A stretch of 64,000 bases of DNA, taken from NCBI RefSeq assembly GCF_002355595.1, contig NZ_AP017422.1:930001-994000 (forward strand), read 5' to 3'. The notes beneath the pieces are model-generated. The model did not search any database. It was not told where the DNA came from and worked only from the letters and a program-made list of their open reading frames with translations. The DNA comes from Filimonas lacunae. Lineage in GTDB: Bacteria; Bacteroidota; Bacteroidia; Chitinophagales; Chitinophagaceae. The stretch's first letter is position 1. Each line of letters begins with the position of its first letter. Below, piece after piece: positions 7,204 through 15,198 of the stretch. Position numbers and translations under genes: made by a program.

Positions 7204-9726
7204 ATGGCTAAGGAGAATATTAAGCAGATTGATTTAACGAACGACTCGGGTGTACTGGGGCAGTATAAAACCTGGTTTCTGGATTATGCTTCCTATGTAA
7301 TTCTGGAACGTGCCGTACCGGCTATTGAAGACGGTTTAAAACCCGTACAGCGCCGCATACTGCACTCGATGAAGGAAATGGACGATGGCAGGTTTAACAA
7401 GGTGGCCAATATTATCGGGCAAAGCATGCAGTATCACCCGCATGGCGACGCCAGTATTGGCGAGGCTTTGGTAAACATGGGCCAGAAAGATCTGCTGGTA
7501 GAAACCCAGGGTAACTGGGGGGATGTGCGCACAGGTGATGATGCAGCGGCTGCCCGTTATATAGAAGCACGCTTATCCAAGTTTGCTTTGGAGGTTGCGT
7601 TTAACCCTAAAACCACCGATTGGCAGGTAAGTTATGATGGCCGTAAGCAAGAGCCTGTAACGCTGCCTATGAAGTTTCCGTTGCTGTTAACGCAGGGAGC
7701 TGATGGTATTGCGGTAGGTTTATCTACAAAAATACTACCCCATAACTTTTGCGAGGTGTGTGATGCTGCTATCAAATACCTGAAAGGCAAAAAGTTTGAT
7801 TTATATCCCGACTTTCTTACCGGTGGTATGCTGGACGCTACCAACTACAACGAAGGCAAGCGTGGCGGTAAAGTGCGTGTACGCGCTGTAATTGAAGAGC
7901 TGGATAAGAAAACACTGGTAATAAGAAGTGTGCCTTATGGCGTAACTACTTCTTCGCTGATGGACTCTATTGTAAAGGCCAACGACCAGGGAAAAATAAA
8001 AATTAAAAAGGTAACGGACGAAACTGCGAAAGAAGTAGAAATTCTGGTGGAGTTGTCGGCTGGTATTTCTCCGGATATTACTATAGATGCCTTATATGCT
8101 TTTACTGATTGTGAGGTAAGCATTTCTCCTAACGCCTGCGTAATTGTGGAAGACCGCCCCAGGTTCTTAGGTGTAAAAGAGCTGTTAAGTTATTCGGCCG
8201 ATCATACCAAAGATCTGTTGAAGAAAGAGCTGGAAATTAAGCTGGCCGAGTTAGAAGAAAAATGGCACTATACTTCATTAGAAAAAATATTCTTTGAAGA
8301 GAAGATATACAAAGAGCTGGAAAAAGGATATGCTACCTGGGATAAAGTAATAGAAGCGATTGATGTGGCATTTGGTCCGTTTAAAAAGCAACTGAAGCGC
8401 GATGTAACCCGCGAAGATATTCTGAAGCTGACCGAGAAGCCGGTACGACGTATTTACAAGCTGGATATTAACGACCTTATTACCCAGATTAAAGGTATTG
8501 ATGCCGAGATAAAGCAGGTAAAACACGACCTGGAAAACCTGGTGGATTATGCGGTGGCTTACTTTGAAAACCTGCTGAAAAAGTATGGTAAAGACCGTGG
8601 CCGCAGAACTGAAATGAAACTGTTTGATACCATTCAGGCTAAAAATGTAGCTATTGCCAATACCAAACTTTACATTAACCGTGCAGAAGGCTTTATAGGC
8701 AGTGGTTTGAAGAAAGAAGAGTTACTGTGCGAGTGTACCGACCTGGATGATATCATTGTATTTACGCGCAGAGGTATTATGAAAATTGTGCGTGTCGCTG
8801 ACAAGGTATTTATAGGAAAAGATATTATTCATGCTGCTATTTTCCAGAAGAGCGATGAGCGCATGACCTATAATATGATCTATGCCGATGGCGCTACCAG
8901 CGTTGCTTATGCCAAACGCTTTAATGTAACAGGTATTACCCGCGATAAAGAATACGACTTAACCAAAGGTTCGGATAAATCGAAGGTGTTATACTTTACC
9001 GCCAACCCCAATGGGGAGGCGGAAGTGGTAAAAGTGTTGTTAAGCCCCAGTGCCAGCGCACGTACCAAGGAGCTTGACTTCCACTTTGAAGAACTGGAAA
9101 TTAAAAACCGTAACTCTATGGGCAACCAGGTTACCAAGTATTCTATCCGTTCTATTAAATTGAAGGAAGCAGGTAAGTCAACCCTGGCCGGTAAAAAATT
9201 GTGGTTCGATGATCAGTTTGGTCGTTTGAACATGGAAGAAAAAGGTATTTACCTGGGTAGTTTTGATAGCGATGAGAAAGTGCTGGTGATGTATGAAGAT
9301 GGCAACTATGAAATAGCAGATGCAGAAATGACACGCCGTTTTGATGCCGAGAAAGTGAAGATGATAGAAAGGTTTGATCCGGAGAAGATAGTAACCGCTG
9401 TTTACCTGGATAATGATAAACTACAGTTTAACGTGAAACGGTTTAAAATTGAAACCACCACGATAAACAATAAGTTTATGTTTATTAAAGAAGGAGAGGG
9501 CAATAAAGTAGAAGCCATCACTACCGATGCCAAACCTATTTTAATATTGACCACCGGCAGAGGTACGCAACAACGCACACAGAAAATGAAGGTGGCCGAT
9601 TTTGTGGAAGTGATGGGTTGGAAAGCTGCTGGTAACAAGCTGGCTGATTATAACAAGAGTGTTACTATGGAGTGGGAAAGGAAAGTTAAACCGGGAGAAG
9701 ATAATGGACAAACGGAATTATTCTAG
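7204..9726 (+). CDS. parC: DNA topoisomerase IV subunit A (ParC)
   Basis: ParC is the DNA-cleaving subunit that works with ParE to decatenate chromosomes. It is 840 residues. The N-terminal winged-helix core contains GLKPVQRRIL, YHPHGDASIGEALV and the active site AARYIEARL with catalytic Tyr119. The quinolone-resistance region is conserved. A coiled-coil segment (about 340-490) and a C-terminal beta-pinwheel DNA-wrapping domain follow (DDIIVFTRRGIMKIVRVADK onward). A canonical GyrA box is not evident, which argues for topoisomerase IV. The acidic KPGEDNGQTELF tail is typical of the Bacteroidota protein. It is the last gene of the operon and is followed by an inverted repeat. Confidence 0.92.
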   Translation: MAKENIKQIDLTNDSGVLGQYKTWFLDYASYVILERAVPAIEDGLKPVQRRILHSMKEMDDGRFNKVANIIGQSMQYHPHGDASIGEALVNMGQKDLLVETQGNWGDVRTGDDAAAARYIEARLSKFALEVAFNPKTTDWQVSYDGRKQEPVTLPMKFPLLLTQGADGIAVGLSTKILPHNFCEVCDAAIKYLKGKKFDLYPDFLTGGMLDATNYNEGKRGGKVRVRAVIEELDKKTLVIRSVPYGVTTSSLMDSIVKANDQGKIKIKKVTDETAKEVEILVELSAGISPDITIDALYAFTDCEVSISPNACVIVEDRPRFLGVKELLSYSADHTKDLLKKELEIKLAELEEKWHYTSLEKIFFEEKIYKELEKGYATWDKVIEAIDVAFGPFKKQLKRDVTREDILKLTEKPVRRIYKLDINDLITQIKGIDAEIKQVKHDLENLVDYAVAYFENLLKKYGKDRGRRTEMKLFDTIQAKNVAIANTKLYINRAEGFIGSGLKKEELLCECTDLDDIIVFTRRGIMKIVRVADKVFIGKDIIHAAIFQKSDERMTYNMIYADGATSVAYAKRFNVTGITRDKEYDLTKGSDKSKVLYFTANPNGEAEVVKVLLSPSASARTKELDFHFEELEIKNRNSMGNQVTKYSIRSIKLKEAGKSTLAGKKLWFDDQFGRLNMEEKGIYLGSFDSDEKVLVMYEDGNYEIADAEMTRRFDAEKVKMIERFDPEKIVTAVYLDNDKLQFNVKRFKIETTTINNKFMFIKEGEGNKVEAITTDAKPILILTTGRGTQQRTQKMKVADFVEVMGWKAAGNKLADYNKSVTMEWERKVKPGEDNGQTELF

Positions 9727-9740
9727 ATAAATGGTAGTTA

Positions 9741-9786
9741 GCCAGCCCGAATGTAATTAAGGCATTGCTTTTGCATTCTGGCTGGC
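9741..9786 (+). terminator. Inverted repeat downstream of parC, possible operon terminator
   Basis: GCCAGCC-c-GAATG (9741-9753) pairs with CATTC-t-GGCTGGC (9774-9786), giving a 12-pair stem with one mismatch and a 20-base loop. There is no strong T-run after it, so it may be an imperfect terminator or an RNA-stabilising hairpin. Confidence 0.5.
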
Positions 9787-9824
9787 GACTCTTATTTGTA
9801 ATACATCCGAATTGAAAAACCAAC

Positions 9825-10655
9825 ATGATGAAACAAACAGTAACAACAGCATTTATAGCTATAGCCACCGCTGCTATGCTTACCAGCTGTGTAGCCAAAA
9901 GAAAGTTAGTAGACTCTGAAATTAAGGTGCGTTTGCTAAAAAGCGACAGCGCATTACAAGCCAACCAGATTAACCTGCTGCAAGGCGAATTGGATTCGCT
10001 GAAAGGCACAAACAGCTCGTTATACAATCAAAACAGCAACCTGCAGAATAAGCTGAGCGCTGCTAATTCAGATGCCGAGCAGAAAAAGAGCCAATTGCAG
10101 CAAAGCAAACAGCAAATTGAAGAGCAGCAAAGAAAGTTAGCGCAACTGCAGGCTTTAATTGATCAACAGAAAGCAGCCAGTGCCGAATTACGCAAAAAAA
10201 TGGCAGTTGCTTTAGGTGGCTTTACTTCCAACGAATTAACCATCTCTACTAAAAACGGTAAAGTATATGTGAGCTTACAGGAAAATCTGTTGTTTCCATC
10301 CGGTAGTGCCAAAGTAAACGAAATGGGCAAAACTGCTTTGGCTAAGCTGGCAGAGGTATTGAATGTAAACCCTGATATTTCTGTAAACATTGAGGGGCAC
10401 ACCGATTCTATTCCTATCAAGGGCCGTTTTGAAGATAACTGGGCGTTAAGCGTTGCGCGTGCGACTTCTATTGTACGTGTGCTGGTAAATGAGTACAAGG
10501 TAGATGCCACCAGGGTGGTAGCTTCCGGGCACAGCCAGTTCGACCCGGTTCAGCCTAACGGCACACCGGAAGGAAGGGCGAAGAACAGACGTACCGAAAT
10601 TATATTAACACCTAAACTGAATGAATTGTACAACCTGTTGGAAGGGGTACAATAG
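9825..10655 (+). CDS. OmpA-family lipoprotein with coiled coil
   Basis: The 276-residue protein has a lipoprotein signal (AIATAAMLTSCVAKRK; lipobox LTSC, acylated Cys about residue 22), a Gln/Ser-rich coiled coil (about 45-125) and a C-terminal OmpA-like peptidoglycan-binding domain (about 145-265). The domain shows LLFPSGSAKVNEMGKTAL, NIEGHTDSIPIKG and GTPEGRAKNRRTEI, with the Asp and Arg positions that bind diaminopimelate. It therefore probably tethers the outer membrane to the cell wall, like Pal or other OmpA-like lipoproteins. MMKQ and MKQ are equivalent starts. It is a stand-alone gene with a strong terminator after it. Confidence 0.85.
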   Translation: MMKQTVTTAFIAIATAAMLTSCVAKRKLVDSEIKVRLLKSDSALQANQINLLQGELDSLKGTNSSLYNQNSNLQNKLSAANSDAEQKKSQLQQSKQQIEEQQRKLAQLQALIDQQKAASAELRKKMAVALGGFTSNELTISTKNGKVYVSLQENLLFPSGSAKVNEMGKTALAKLAEVLNVNPDISVNIEGHTDSIPIKGRFEDNWALSVARATSIVRVLVNEYKVDATRVVASGHSQFDPVQPNGTPEGRAKNRRTEIILTPKLNELYNLLEGVQ

Positions 10656-10675
10656 TTTAGTGGTCAGTAAATAGT

Positions 10676-10712
10676 AAAAGGTGGGCAGTTAGAAATAGCT
10701 GCCCACCTTTTT
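10676..10712 (+). terminator. Rho-independent terminator after the OmpA-like gene
   Basis: AAAGGTGGGCAG and CTGCCCACCTTT form a 12-base stem around a short loop and end in a run of T. Confidence 0.85.
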
Positions 10713-10749
10713 ATTGATACCTGGTGGCTGGGAAAAAATAATGGCTGAA

Positions 10750-10769
10750 ACCGGTAACAAAATACCGGT
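10750..10769. promoter_or_regulatory. Inverted repeat ahead of the Ala-rich secreted gene
   Basis: ACCGGTA (10750-10756) and TACCGGT (10763-10769) are perfect 7-base arms with a 6-base spacer, 50 bases before the next start codon. It could be an operator; no regulator can be assigned. Confidence 0.3.
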
Positions 10770-10819
10770 AAGGTTGATTTAGTAGTATAACAATCACGTG
10801 TTCACTTAAAAAATGCGAT

Positions 10820-11170
10820 ATGAAAAAGTTACTCTCTGTTATACTGCTGTCATTTACAGGCCTGCTGGCCGTGGCTCAGCAACCAGCAAAAAAAGAAACT
10901 TCTCAGGCGGCTGCCAAACCGGCGGCTGTGCGTTCGGTAGGTAATAATACTAAAGGGGGCGGAGCTGCTTCGGCCAGTTATGCAGCTACAGGTAAGGCAG
11001 TGCAGGCAGCAGATACCGCCAAAGCCGGAAAACAAACCCAGGGAGCTACGTTTGGAGAAAAGGTAGCTCAGGGGCTGCATGCAGCCGGTAATGCTGTGGC
11101 CCAGGGAAGTTCTGTTAAAACCGCTAATACAGCTGATACGGTAAAGGCGGCTACCCAAAAGAAACAATAA
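10820..11170 (+). CDS. Small secreted Ala/Gln/Lys-rich protein of unknown function
   Basis: The 116-residue product has a clear signal peptide (MKKLLSVILLSFTGLLAVAQ) followed by a low-complexity region rich in Ala, Lys, Gln, Gly and Thr (for example QAAAKPAAVRSVG and KTANTADTVKAATQKK). No domain is recognisable, and the mature part is probably disordered. The signal peptide and use of a normal ATG argue that it is real. The reverse strand also has a long open frame here, an effect of biased composition. It converges with aat, with stop codons directly adjacent (11170/11171). Confidence 0.6.
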   Translation: MKKLLSVILLSFTGLLAVAQQPAKKETSQAAAKPAAVRSVGNNTKGGGAASASYAATGKAVQAADTAKAGKQTQGATFGEKVAQGLHAAGNAVAQGSSVKTANTADTVKAATQKKQ

Positions 11171-11815
11171 TTAAATAAGGGCATCCAGTGCCTGGATAAA
11201 CTGCCGGCGTGGCATCATGCCGGCTCCCAGGCTTGAGAGGTGATTGGTATATACCTGGCAGTCAATCAACTGAACGTTTTCCTGCATCAATTGCTGTACA
11301 TAGCTGATAAAAGCATATTTGCTGGCATTGCTTACCAGGCTGAACATGCTTTCGCCAAAAAATACTTTACCCATGCGGATACCATAAAGGCCACCTACCA
11401 GCTCATTGCCCAGCCATGCTTCCGCGCTATGGGCATAACCACGCTTATGCAGCTGGTTATAAGAGAATTCTACATCGTCGGTAATCCAGGTGCCTAACTG
11501 GTCTTCGCGTGTTACGCTTTTGCAGTGATGTATCACCTGTGAAAATGCGGTATTAACAGTAAAGCGGAAAGCATCGCGTTTCAAAAGCACTTTCATGCTT
11601 TTGCTGATGTTCAGTTGTTGGGGAAGTAATACAAAACGTGGGTCGGGGCACCACCATAAAGGCACATCGCCTTCATACCAGGGAAAAATGCCCTGGCGAT
11701 AAGCCAGTAATATTCTTTCCTCGCTTAAATCGCCGCCAATGGCTACCATGCCATCGTCCATAGCCTCTTCTACGGGAGGAAACCAGAGCTTATCATCTAA
11801 AACGTGTAAAGGCAT
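11171..11815 (-). CDS. aat: Leucyl/phenylalanyl-tRNA--protein transferase (Aat)
   Basis: Aat transfers Leu or Phe from aminoacyl-tRNA to the N-terminal Lys or Arg of proteins, creating an N-degron that ClpS delivers to ClpAP. The 214-residue length is normal. Family signatures are FPPVEEAMDDGMVAIGGDLS, LLAYRQGIFPWYEGDVPLWWCPDPR, SAEAWLGNELVGGLYGI and GKVFFGESMFS. clpS lies 12 bases upstream on the same strand, so the transferase and the adaptor that recognises its products form one transcription unit. Confidence 0.93.
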   Translation of the reverse strand: MPLHVLDDKLWFPPVEEAMDDGMVAIGGDLSEERILLAYRQGIFPWYEGDVPLWWCPDPRFVLLPQQLNISKSMKVLLKRDAFRFTVNTAFSQVIHHCKSVTREDQLGTWITDDVEFSYNQLHKRGYAHSAEAWLGNELVGGLYGIRMGKVFFGESMFSLVSNASKYAFISYVQQLMQENVQLIDCQVYTNHLSSLGAGMMPRRQFIQALDALI

Positions 11816-11827
11816 CCGTTAAAAATA

Positions 11828-12136
11828 TCACTTCTTGGCCACAGTTTCAATAGTGGCACCAATGCCTCTTTCGGTAATAGCGTCGCACATAGGCTTTAAG
11901 GTATCATAGTCGCCGTTTTTTACAGCATACTTGCCCTTAAAATGAATCATCAGCGCACACTGCTCTGCTTGTTCCTGGCTGTGATCACATACTTCTATCA
12001 GCGTTTCTATCACCCAGTCGAATGTGTTTACCTCATCGTTCCATACAACAAGCGACCACGGTTGCTCCACATCCGTCAACACGTCAACATCCTGCTCGTA
12101 TTCAGGCTTTACACTATGTGCTAAAGGGGTAATCAT
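11828..12136 (-). CDS. clpS: ATP-dependent Clp protease adaptor ClpS
   Basis: ClpS binds N-terminal Leu, Phe, Trp and Tyr residues and hands N-degron substrates to the ClpA/ClpC unfoldase. The 102-residue protein has the family core LVVWNDEVNTFDWVIETLIEVC (contact region VWNDEVNTFDWV), followed by MIHFKGKYAVKNGD, and ends in GIGATIE. An extended N-terminal arm of about 25 residues precedes the core, as usual. It is immediately upstream of aat. A promoter-like sequence ends only about 5 bases before the ATG (see 12141-12172). Confidence 0.92.
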   Translation of the reverse strand: MITPLAHSVKPEYEQDVDVLTDVEQPWSLVVWNDEVNTFDWVIETLIEVCDHSQEQAEQCALMIHFKGKYAVKNGDYDTLKPMCDAITERGIGATIETVAKK

Positions 12137-12140
12137 ATGG

Positions 12141-12172
12141 CAAAATTACCGTATTCCGGTTCATTAGGCAAA
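12141..12172 (-). promoter_or_regulatory. Predicted promoter of clpS-aat
   Basis: On the minus strand TTTG (12172-12169) is followed after 20 bases by TAATTTTG (12148-12141), a match to TTTG-N20-TAnnTTTG. The -7 element ends 5 bases before the clpS ATG, which would place the transcription start at or next to the start codon. Confidence 0.45.
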
Positions 12173-12244
12173 AAACGCGGTAATGTATTGCAGGGGGATA
12201 TGTATTTTTTGTTTTTACTATATAAATAATGGGTTGCAAGAGAA

Positions 12245-13360
12245 TCAGTTACCCGTAAAACCTGCTATTTCTTCCTTAGTAAATGTGGTGGCAATAGGGT
12301 GATTTCCAGTACTATGCCTGGTTTGAAACGATACACCTGTTAACTGGGCAATAGTAGCAGCTATTTGCTTTTGCCATAATTGCTGGGGTGTTTTCATTTC
12401 ACCGGATGGGGTAATGCCTGCACCTAACAGGGCTATCCAGGTTTCGCCCGAACCTTTGATCCAGAAGCCATGTGTTTTCCAGTTATTATTATTACGGCCC
12501 CTGCCATGATCGGTGGTAATGATAAAAGTGGTATTGTTTTTATAAAACGGATCTGTTTGCACCTGGTACCATAAGCTGGCTATCATATGATCCACGTCGT
12601 TGGCTTTTTGCAGGTACAGATCGTATTCGCCGTGGTGGGCATGTTCATCCGTTTCGCCCAGGCTCAGAAACACCACTTTAGGGTGATGCTGCGTAATGTA
12701 TTCGCGCGCGCTGGCATAGGTGAGTAGATCGTGACGTGTATTGTTTTTATGCGCTACCTGGTTTTGCACCTGGTTAATTAAAATGTTGGTGGAGTCTGTG
12801 TCTTCCTCCAGGTTTTCATAGCCTGCATTTACAGGCACATGGCTCCTGGTTTCATTCAGAATGTAAGGCATGATATTCCAGGAACTAAATGCTACTACCT
12901 GCCCCTTATAGGCATCCTGCTGGTTAATATATTCCAGCACGTTGATATTACGGTTAGCTATTGGGCTGTTGGGATTAAAACGCGGATCGGCATAGCCGGT
13001 GAATATTTCGTTATAGCCGGGGTAAGATATCTTATAAAAGTTTTTAACGTTTACCTGGTTGTTCCAGGCACGGTTGCCATATAACTGTCCCTGTCTGGCA
13101 ATCACATTCCAGAAAAAAGGCATGAGCTTTTCACGTCTGGCTTCCGGCGTGGAAGCCCAGTACATCTGATGCGTTAAAGCGGTGTCCTGCACATAATCAT
13201 TATCTGAAATGATGATGGAATCAGCACCATTAAACACTTCCTGCCAACGGAAGCCGTCGGTAGTGATAATAAAGATATTACGGGCAGTGTCAGGTGTTTG
13301 AGCAATGGCTGTAATGCAAAGTAACAGACTTGCGGAAAAGAGAAACAGTTTCATGGCCAA
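12245..13360 (-). CDS. Exported alkaline-phosphatase-superfamily (phosphodiesterase/sulfatase-like) hydrolase
   Basis: The 371-residue protein has a signal peptide (MKLFLFSASLLLCITAIAQ; Met3 is the likely start, 13354) and an alkaline-phosphatase-fold catalytic domain. IFIITTDGFRWQEVFNGAD supplies the first metal Asp, with a possible Ser/Thr nucleophile nearby. ETDEHAHHGEYDLYLQKANDVDHM and ITTDHGRG supply the second metal site, as in type I phosphodiesterases, phosphopentomutase and sulfatases. The exact substrate (phosphate ester, sulfate ester or phosphodiester) cannot be told. It stands alone between clpS and the PepSY gene on the same strand. Confidence 0.75.
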   Translation of the reverse strand: MAMKLFLFSASLLLCITAIAQTPDTARNIFIITTDGFRWQEVFNGADSIIISDNDYVQDTALTHQMYWASTPEARREKLMPFFWNVIARQGQLYGNRAWNNQVNVKNFYKISYPGYNEIFTGYADPRFNPNSPIANRNINVLEYINQQDAYKGQVVAFSSWNIMPYILNETRSHVPVNAGYENLEEDTDSTNILINQVQNQVAHKNNTRHDLLTYASAREYITQHHPKVVFLSLGETDEHAHHGEYDLYLQKANDVDHMIASLWYQVQTDPFYKNNTTFIITTDHGRGRNNNNWKTHGFWIKGSGETWIALLGAGITPSGEMKTPQQLWQKQIAATIAQLTGVSFQTRHSTGNHPIATTFTKEEIAGFTGN

Positions 13361-13516
13361 CGGTTTTACAAAGGAACTTTGAGAACGTAACCTGTGTATG
13401 AACGCAGCATTAACTTACTGTTATTGATACACAGGTGGTGCACAATGCTCCGGTTGCAAAAGATGTTCCATGTATATTCCACCACACAAAGCCTTTAAAA
13501 GGCAGTAGCAGAAAGT

Positions 13517-15061
13517 TTAAAAGAGACGCCAACCGGTGTTTAGTAGCAAAAAATACACAGGTACAAAAGCCAGTACAAAACCTAACGACAATGCCAAGTA
13601 ACGGTTCAGGCTGCGGCTGCTTCTTTTAAAAGGCCACAGCAACAATTGAACAACCATACATAACAAGGCCACTACACCATTTAAAACTACCAGGGTTGTG
13701 CTGAAGGCAATGGAAAAAACAGCAGGTTGCAGGGGCATGCCTGCAAACAGTCCGTAAACAGCGCCCATTATAGCACTTATCAGCATAAACCAACCGGCGT
13801 ATACCAGGCCTTTTTTCAACTGTTTGCCAAAGTAAGGGAACGTTTTTAGCGGAGCTTCTTCTGTGGAGGAGATAGCGCGTTTAGGAGCTGCCTGTACAGC
13901 TTCTCCATCTGCATCCACCTGTATATTTTCTTTCCGGCTTTTTTGCTTTTTCCAGCGGGGATACCAGATAATAAAACCTGTTATAAATAAAGCCAGTGGC
14001 ACCATCCCTGCCAGCAACGCCAGTATTTTAGTAGGTATACCACCAAAGTTGCCAAAGTGAATAGGTTGTAACCAGCTTAAATAGGCAGCTGCTACCGGGG
14101 GAAAGTCTTTCCGGCTGTTCAGCAACACCTTACCACTGTATTGATCCAGTATCAGCATTTCTCTTTTTCCTTCGGCGGGCAGGCCTTTATCGCGAATGTC
14201 CAGGCGAAAGTTACCGGTAGAATCTGCAGGAAAAGCGATACCCGCAATTTCACTGCCTGGTAGTTCCTGCTCTTTTATCTGGTAAAGTTTATCCAGCGGC
14301 ATTGTTACTGCATGGGCCTGCCAGGTGGATTTAGCCCCTAATAGTTTAGCAGCACCTTGTGGCGGTAAGCCACTTAAAGTAAACAGCATGGGAATGATCA
14401 CAATAGAAAAAGTAAGGCAAAAGCCGGTAAGCGCTATTAAGGAAACAAAGGGAGCGGTGTAAAAACCAATTACGTTATGCCAGTCGTAATTCTGACGTTT
14501 AAAAGAAGCTTTGAAATTTACGGTAAGCACTGTTTTCAATTGCTTCCACTTTTTAGGGATCCATAACCGCAAACCGGTAATAGTTAATATCAGCAGTATC
14601 AAAGCGCTGATACCTACTATATACCTGCCTGCTACCGGCACCAGCAGCGAGGTGTGTATTTCGGTAACAATATGTATAAAACTGCTTTCATACAAACGTT
14701 TGCCGGTGGGCTGGCCCGTATAGGGGCTTACAAAAAGCTGTTCTTCCTTTTTGTAATTGAAAAAGATATAAGGTTCTGTTACGTTTTTGCCGGGCAATAA
14801 CACATAGCTGAAAGTATCTTTAGGATAAGCTTGTTTTACCATGGGCATAATCTCCTCCACAGGCATACGGCGCTGGCCTGCCAGCACTTTAAACAAGGTG
14901 GGGTTTAGCGCCTGGTCTATCTCGTCGCGAAACACCAGCAGGCTGCCGGTGATACCTACCACTGCAATAATAAAACCGGCAATAATGCCCAGGTATACGT
15001 GCCATTTACCAAACCAGCGCTGTTGATGGCGTGCCCATCCTTTCTTGTAATTATTACTCAT
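13517..15061 (-). CDS. PepSY-associated transmembrane protein (putative ferric-reductase-like, iron-uptake family)
   Basis: The chosen start MSNNYKKGWARHQQRWFGKWHVYLG gives 514 residues; an in-frame Met 12 codons upstream is less likely. The first helix (WHVYLGIIAGFIIAVVGITGSLLVFRDEIDQAL) is the classic PepSY-TM N-terminus. Two further helices around 160 and 200 flank the HNVIGFY segment, a periplasmic PepSY-like region follows (about 230-320), then a helix near 340 and extra C-terminal helices (about 400-510). Proteins of this family accompany TonB siderophore receptors, and some reduce ferric siderophores at the inner membrane. No siderophore gene is adjacent here, so an iron role is inferred from family only. 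The C-terminal membrane extension beyond the usual PepSY-TM length is unusual. Confidence 0.75.
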   Translation of the reverse strand: MSNNYKKGWARHQQRWFGKWHVYLGIIAGFIIAVVGITGSLLVFRDEIDQALNPTLFKVLAGQRRMPVEEIMPMVKQAYPKDTFSYVLLPGKNVTEPYIFFNYKKEEQLFVSPYTGQPTGKRLYESSFIHIVTEIHTSLLVPVAGRYIVGISALILLILTITGLRLWIPKKWKQLKTVLTVNFKASFKRQNYDWHNVIGFYTAPFVSLIALTGFCLTFSIVIIPMLFTLSGLPPQGAAKLLGAKSTWQAHAVTMPLDKLYQIKEQELPGSEIAGIAFPADSTGNFRLDIRDKGLPAEGKREMLILDQYSGKVLLNSRKDFPPVAAAYLSWLQPIHFGNFGGIPTKILALLAGMVPLALFITGFIIWYPRWKKQKSRKENIQVDADGEAVQAAPKRAISSTEEAPLKTFPYFGKQLKKGLVYAGWFMLISAIMGAVYGLFAGMPLQPAVFSIAFSTTLVVLNGVVALLCMVVQLLLWPFKRSSRSLNRYLALSLGFVLAFVPVYFLLLNTGWRLF

Positions 15062-15198
15062 ATTCCGCAGATAATAAACAGTGTTTTGCGGGCGCAAAAT
15101 CTGTATTTATCTCACTTCCGGTTTATGTTATCCGGAAAAGTATTTGTGTAACAGGAAAAAAGAGGGGCAGGCGGTTTAATAATTATCTTGCCGCCTAT

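Noticed and set aside
3466-9726. Naming the two topoisomerase genes gyrB and gyrA
   Set aside because: Subunit lengths, the tail sequences and lack of a clear GyrA box fit topoisomerase IV of Bacteroidota better; both genes in one operon supports parE/parC.
10850-11167. Minus-strand frame of 105 codons opposite the Ala-rich secreted protein
   Set aside because: The plus-strand product has a clean signal peptide and normal start; the minus-strand frame looks like a by-product of biased composition.
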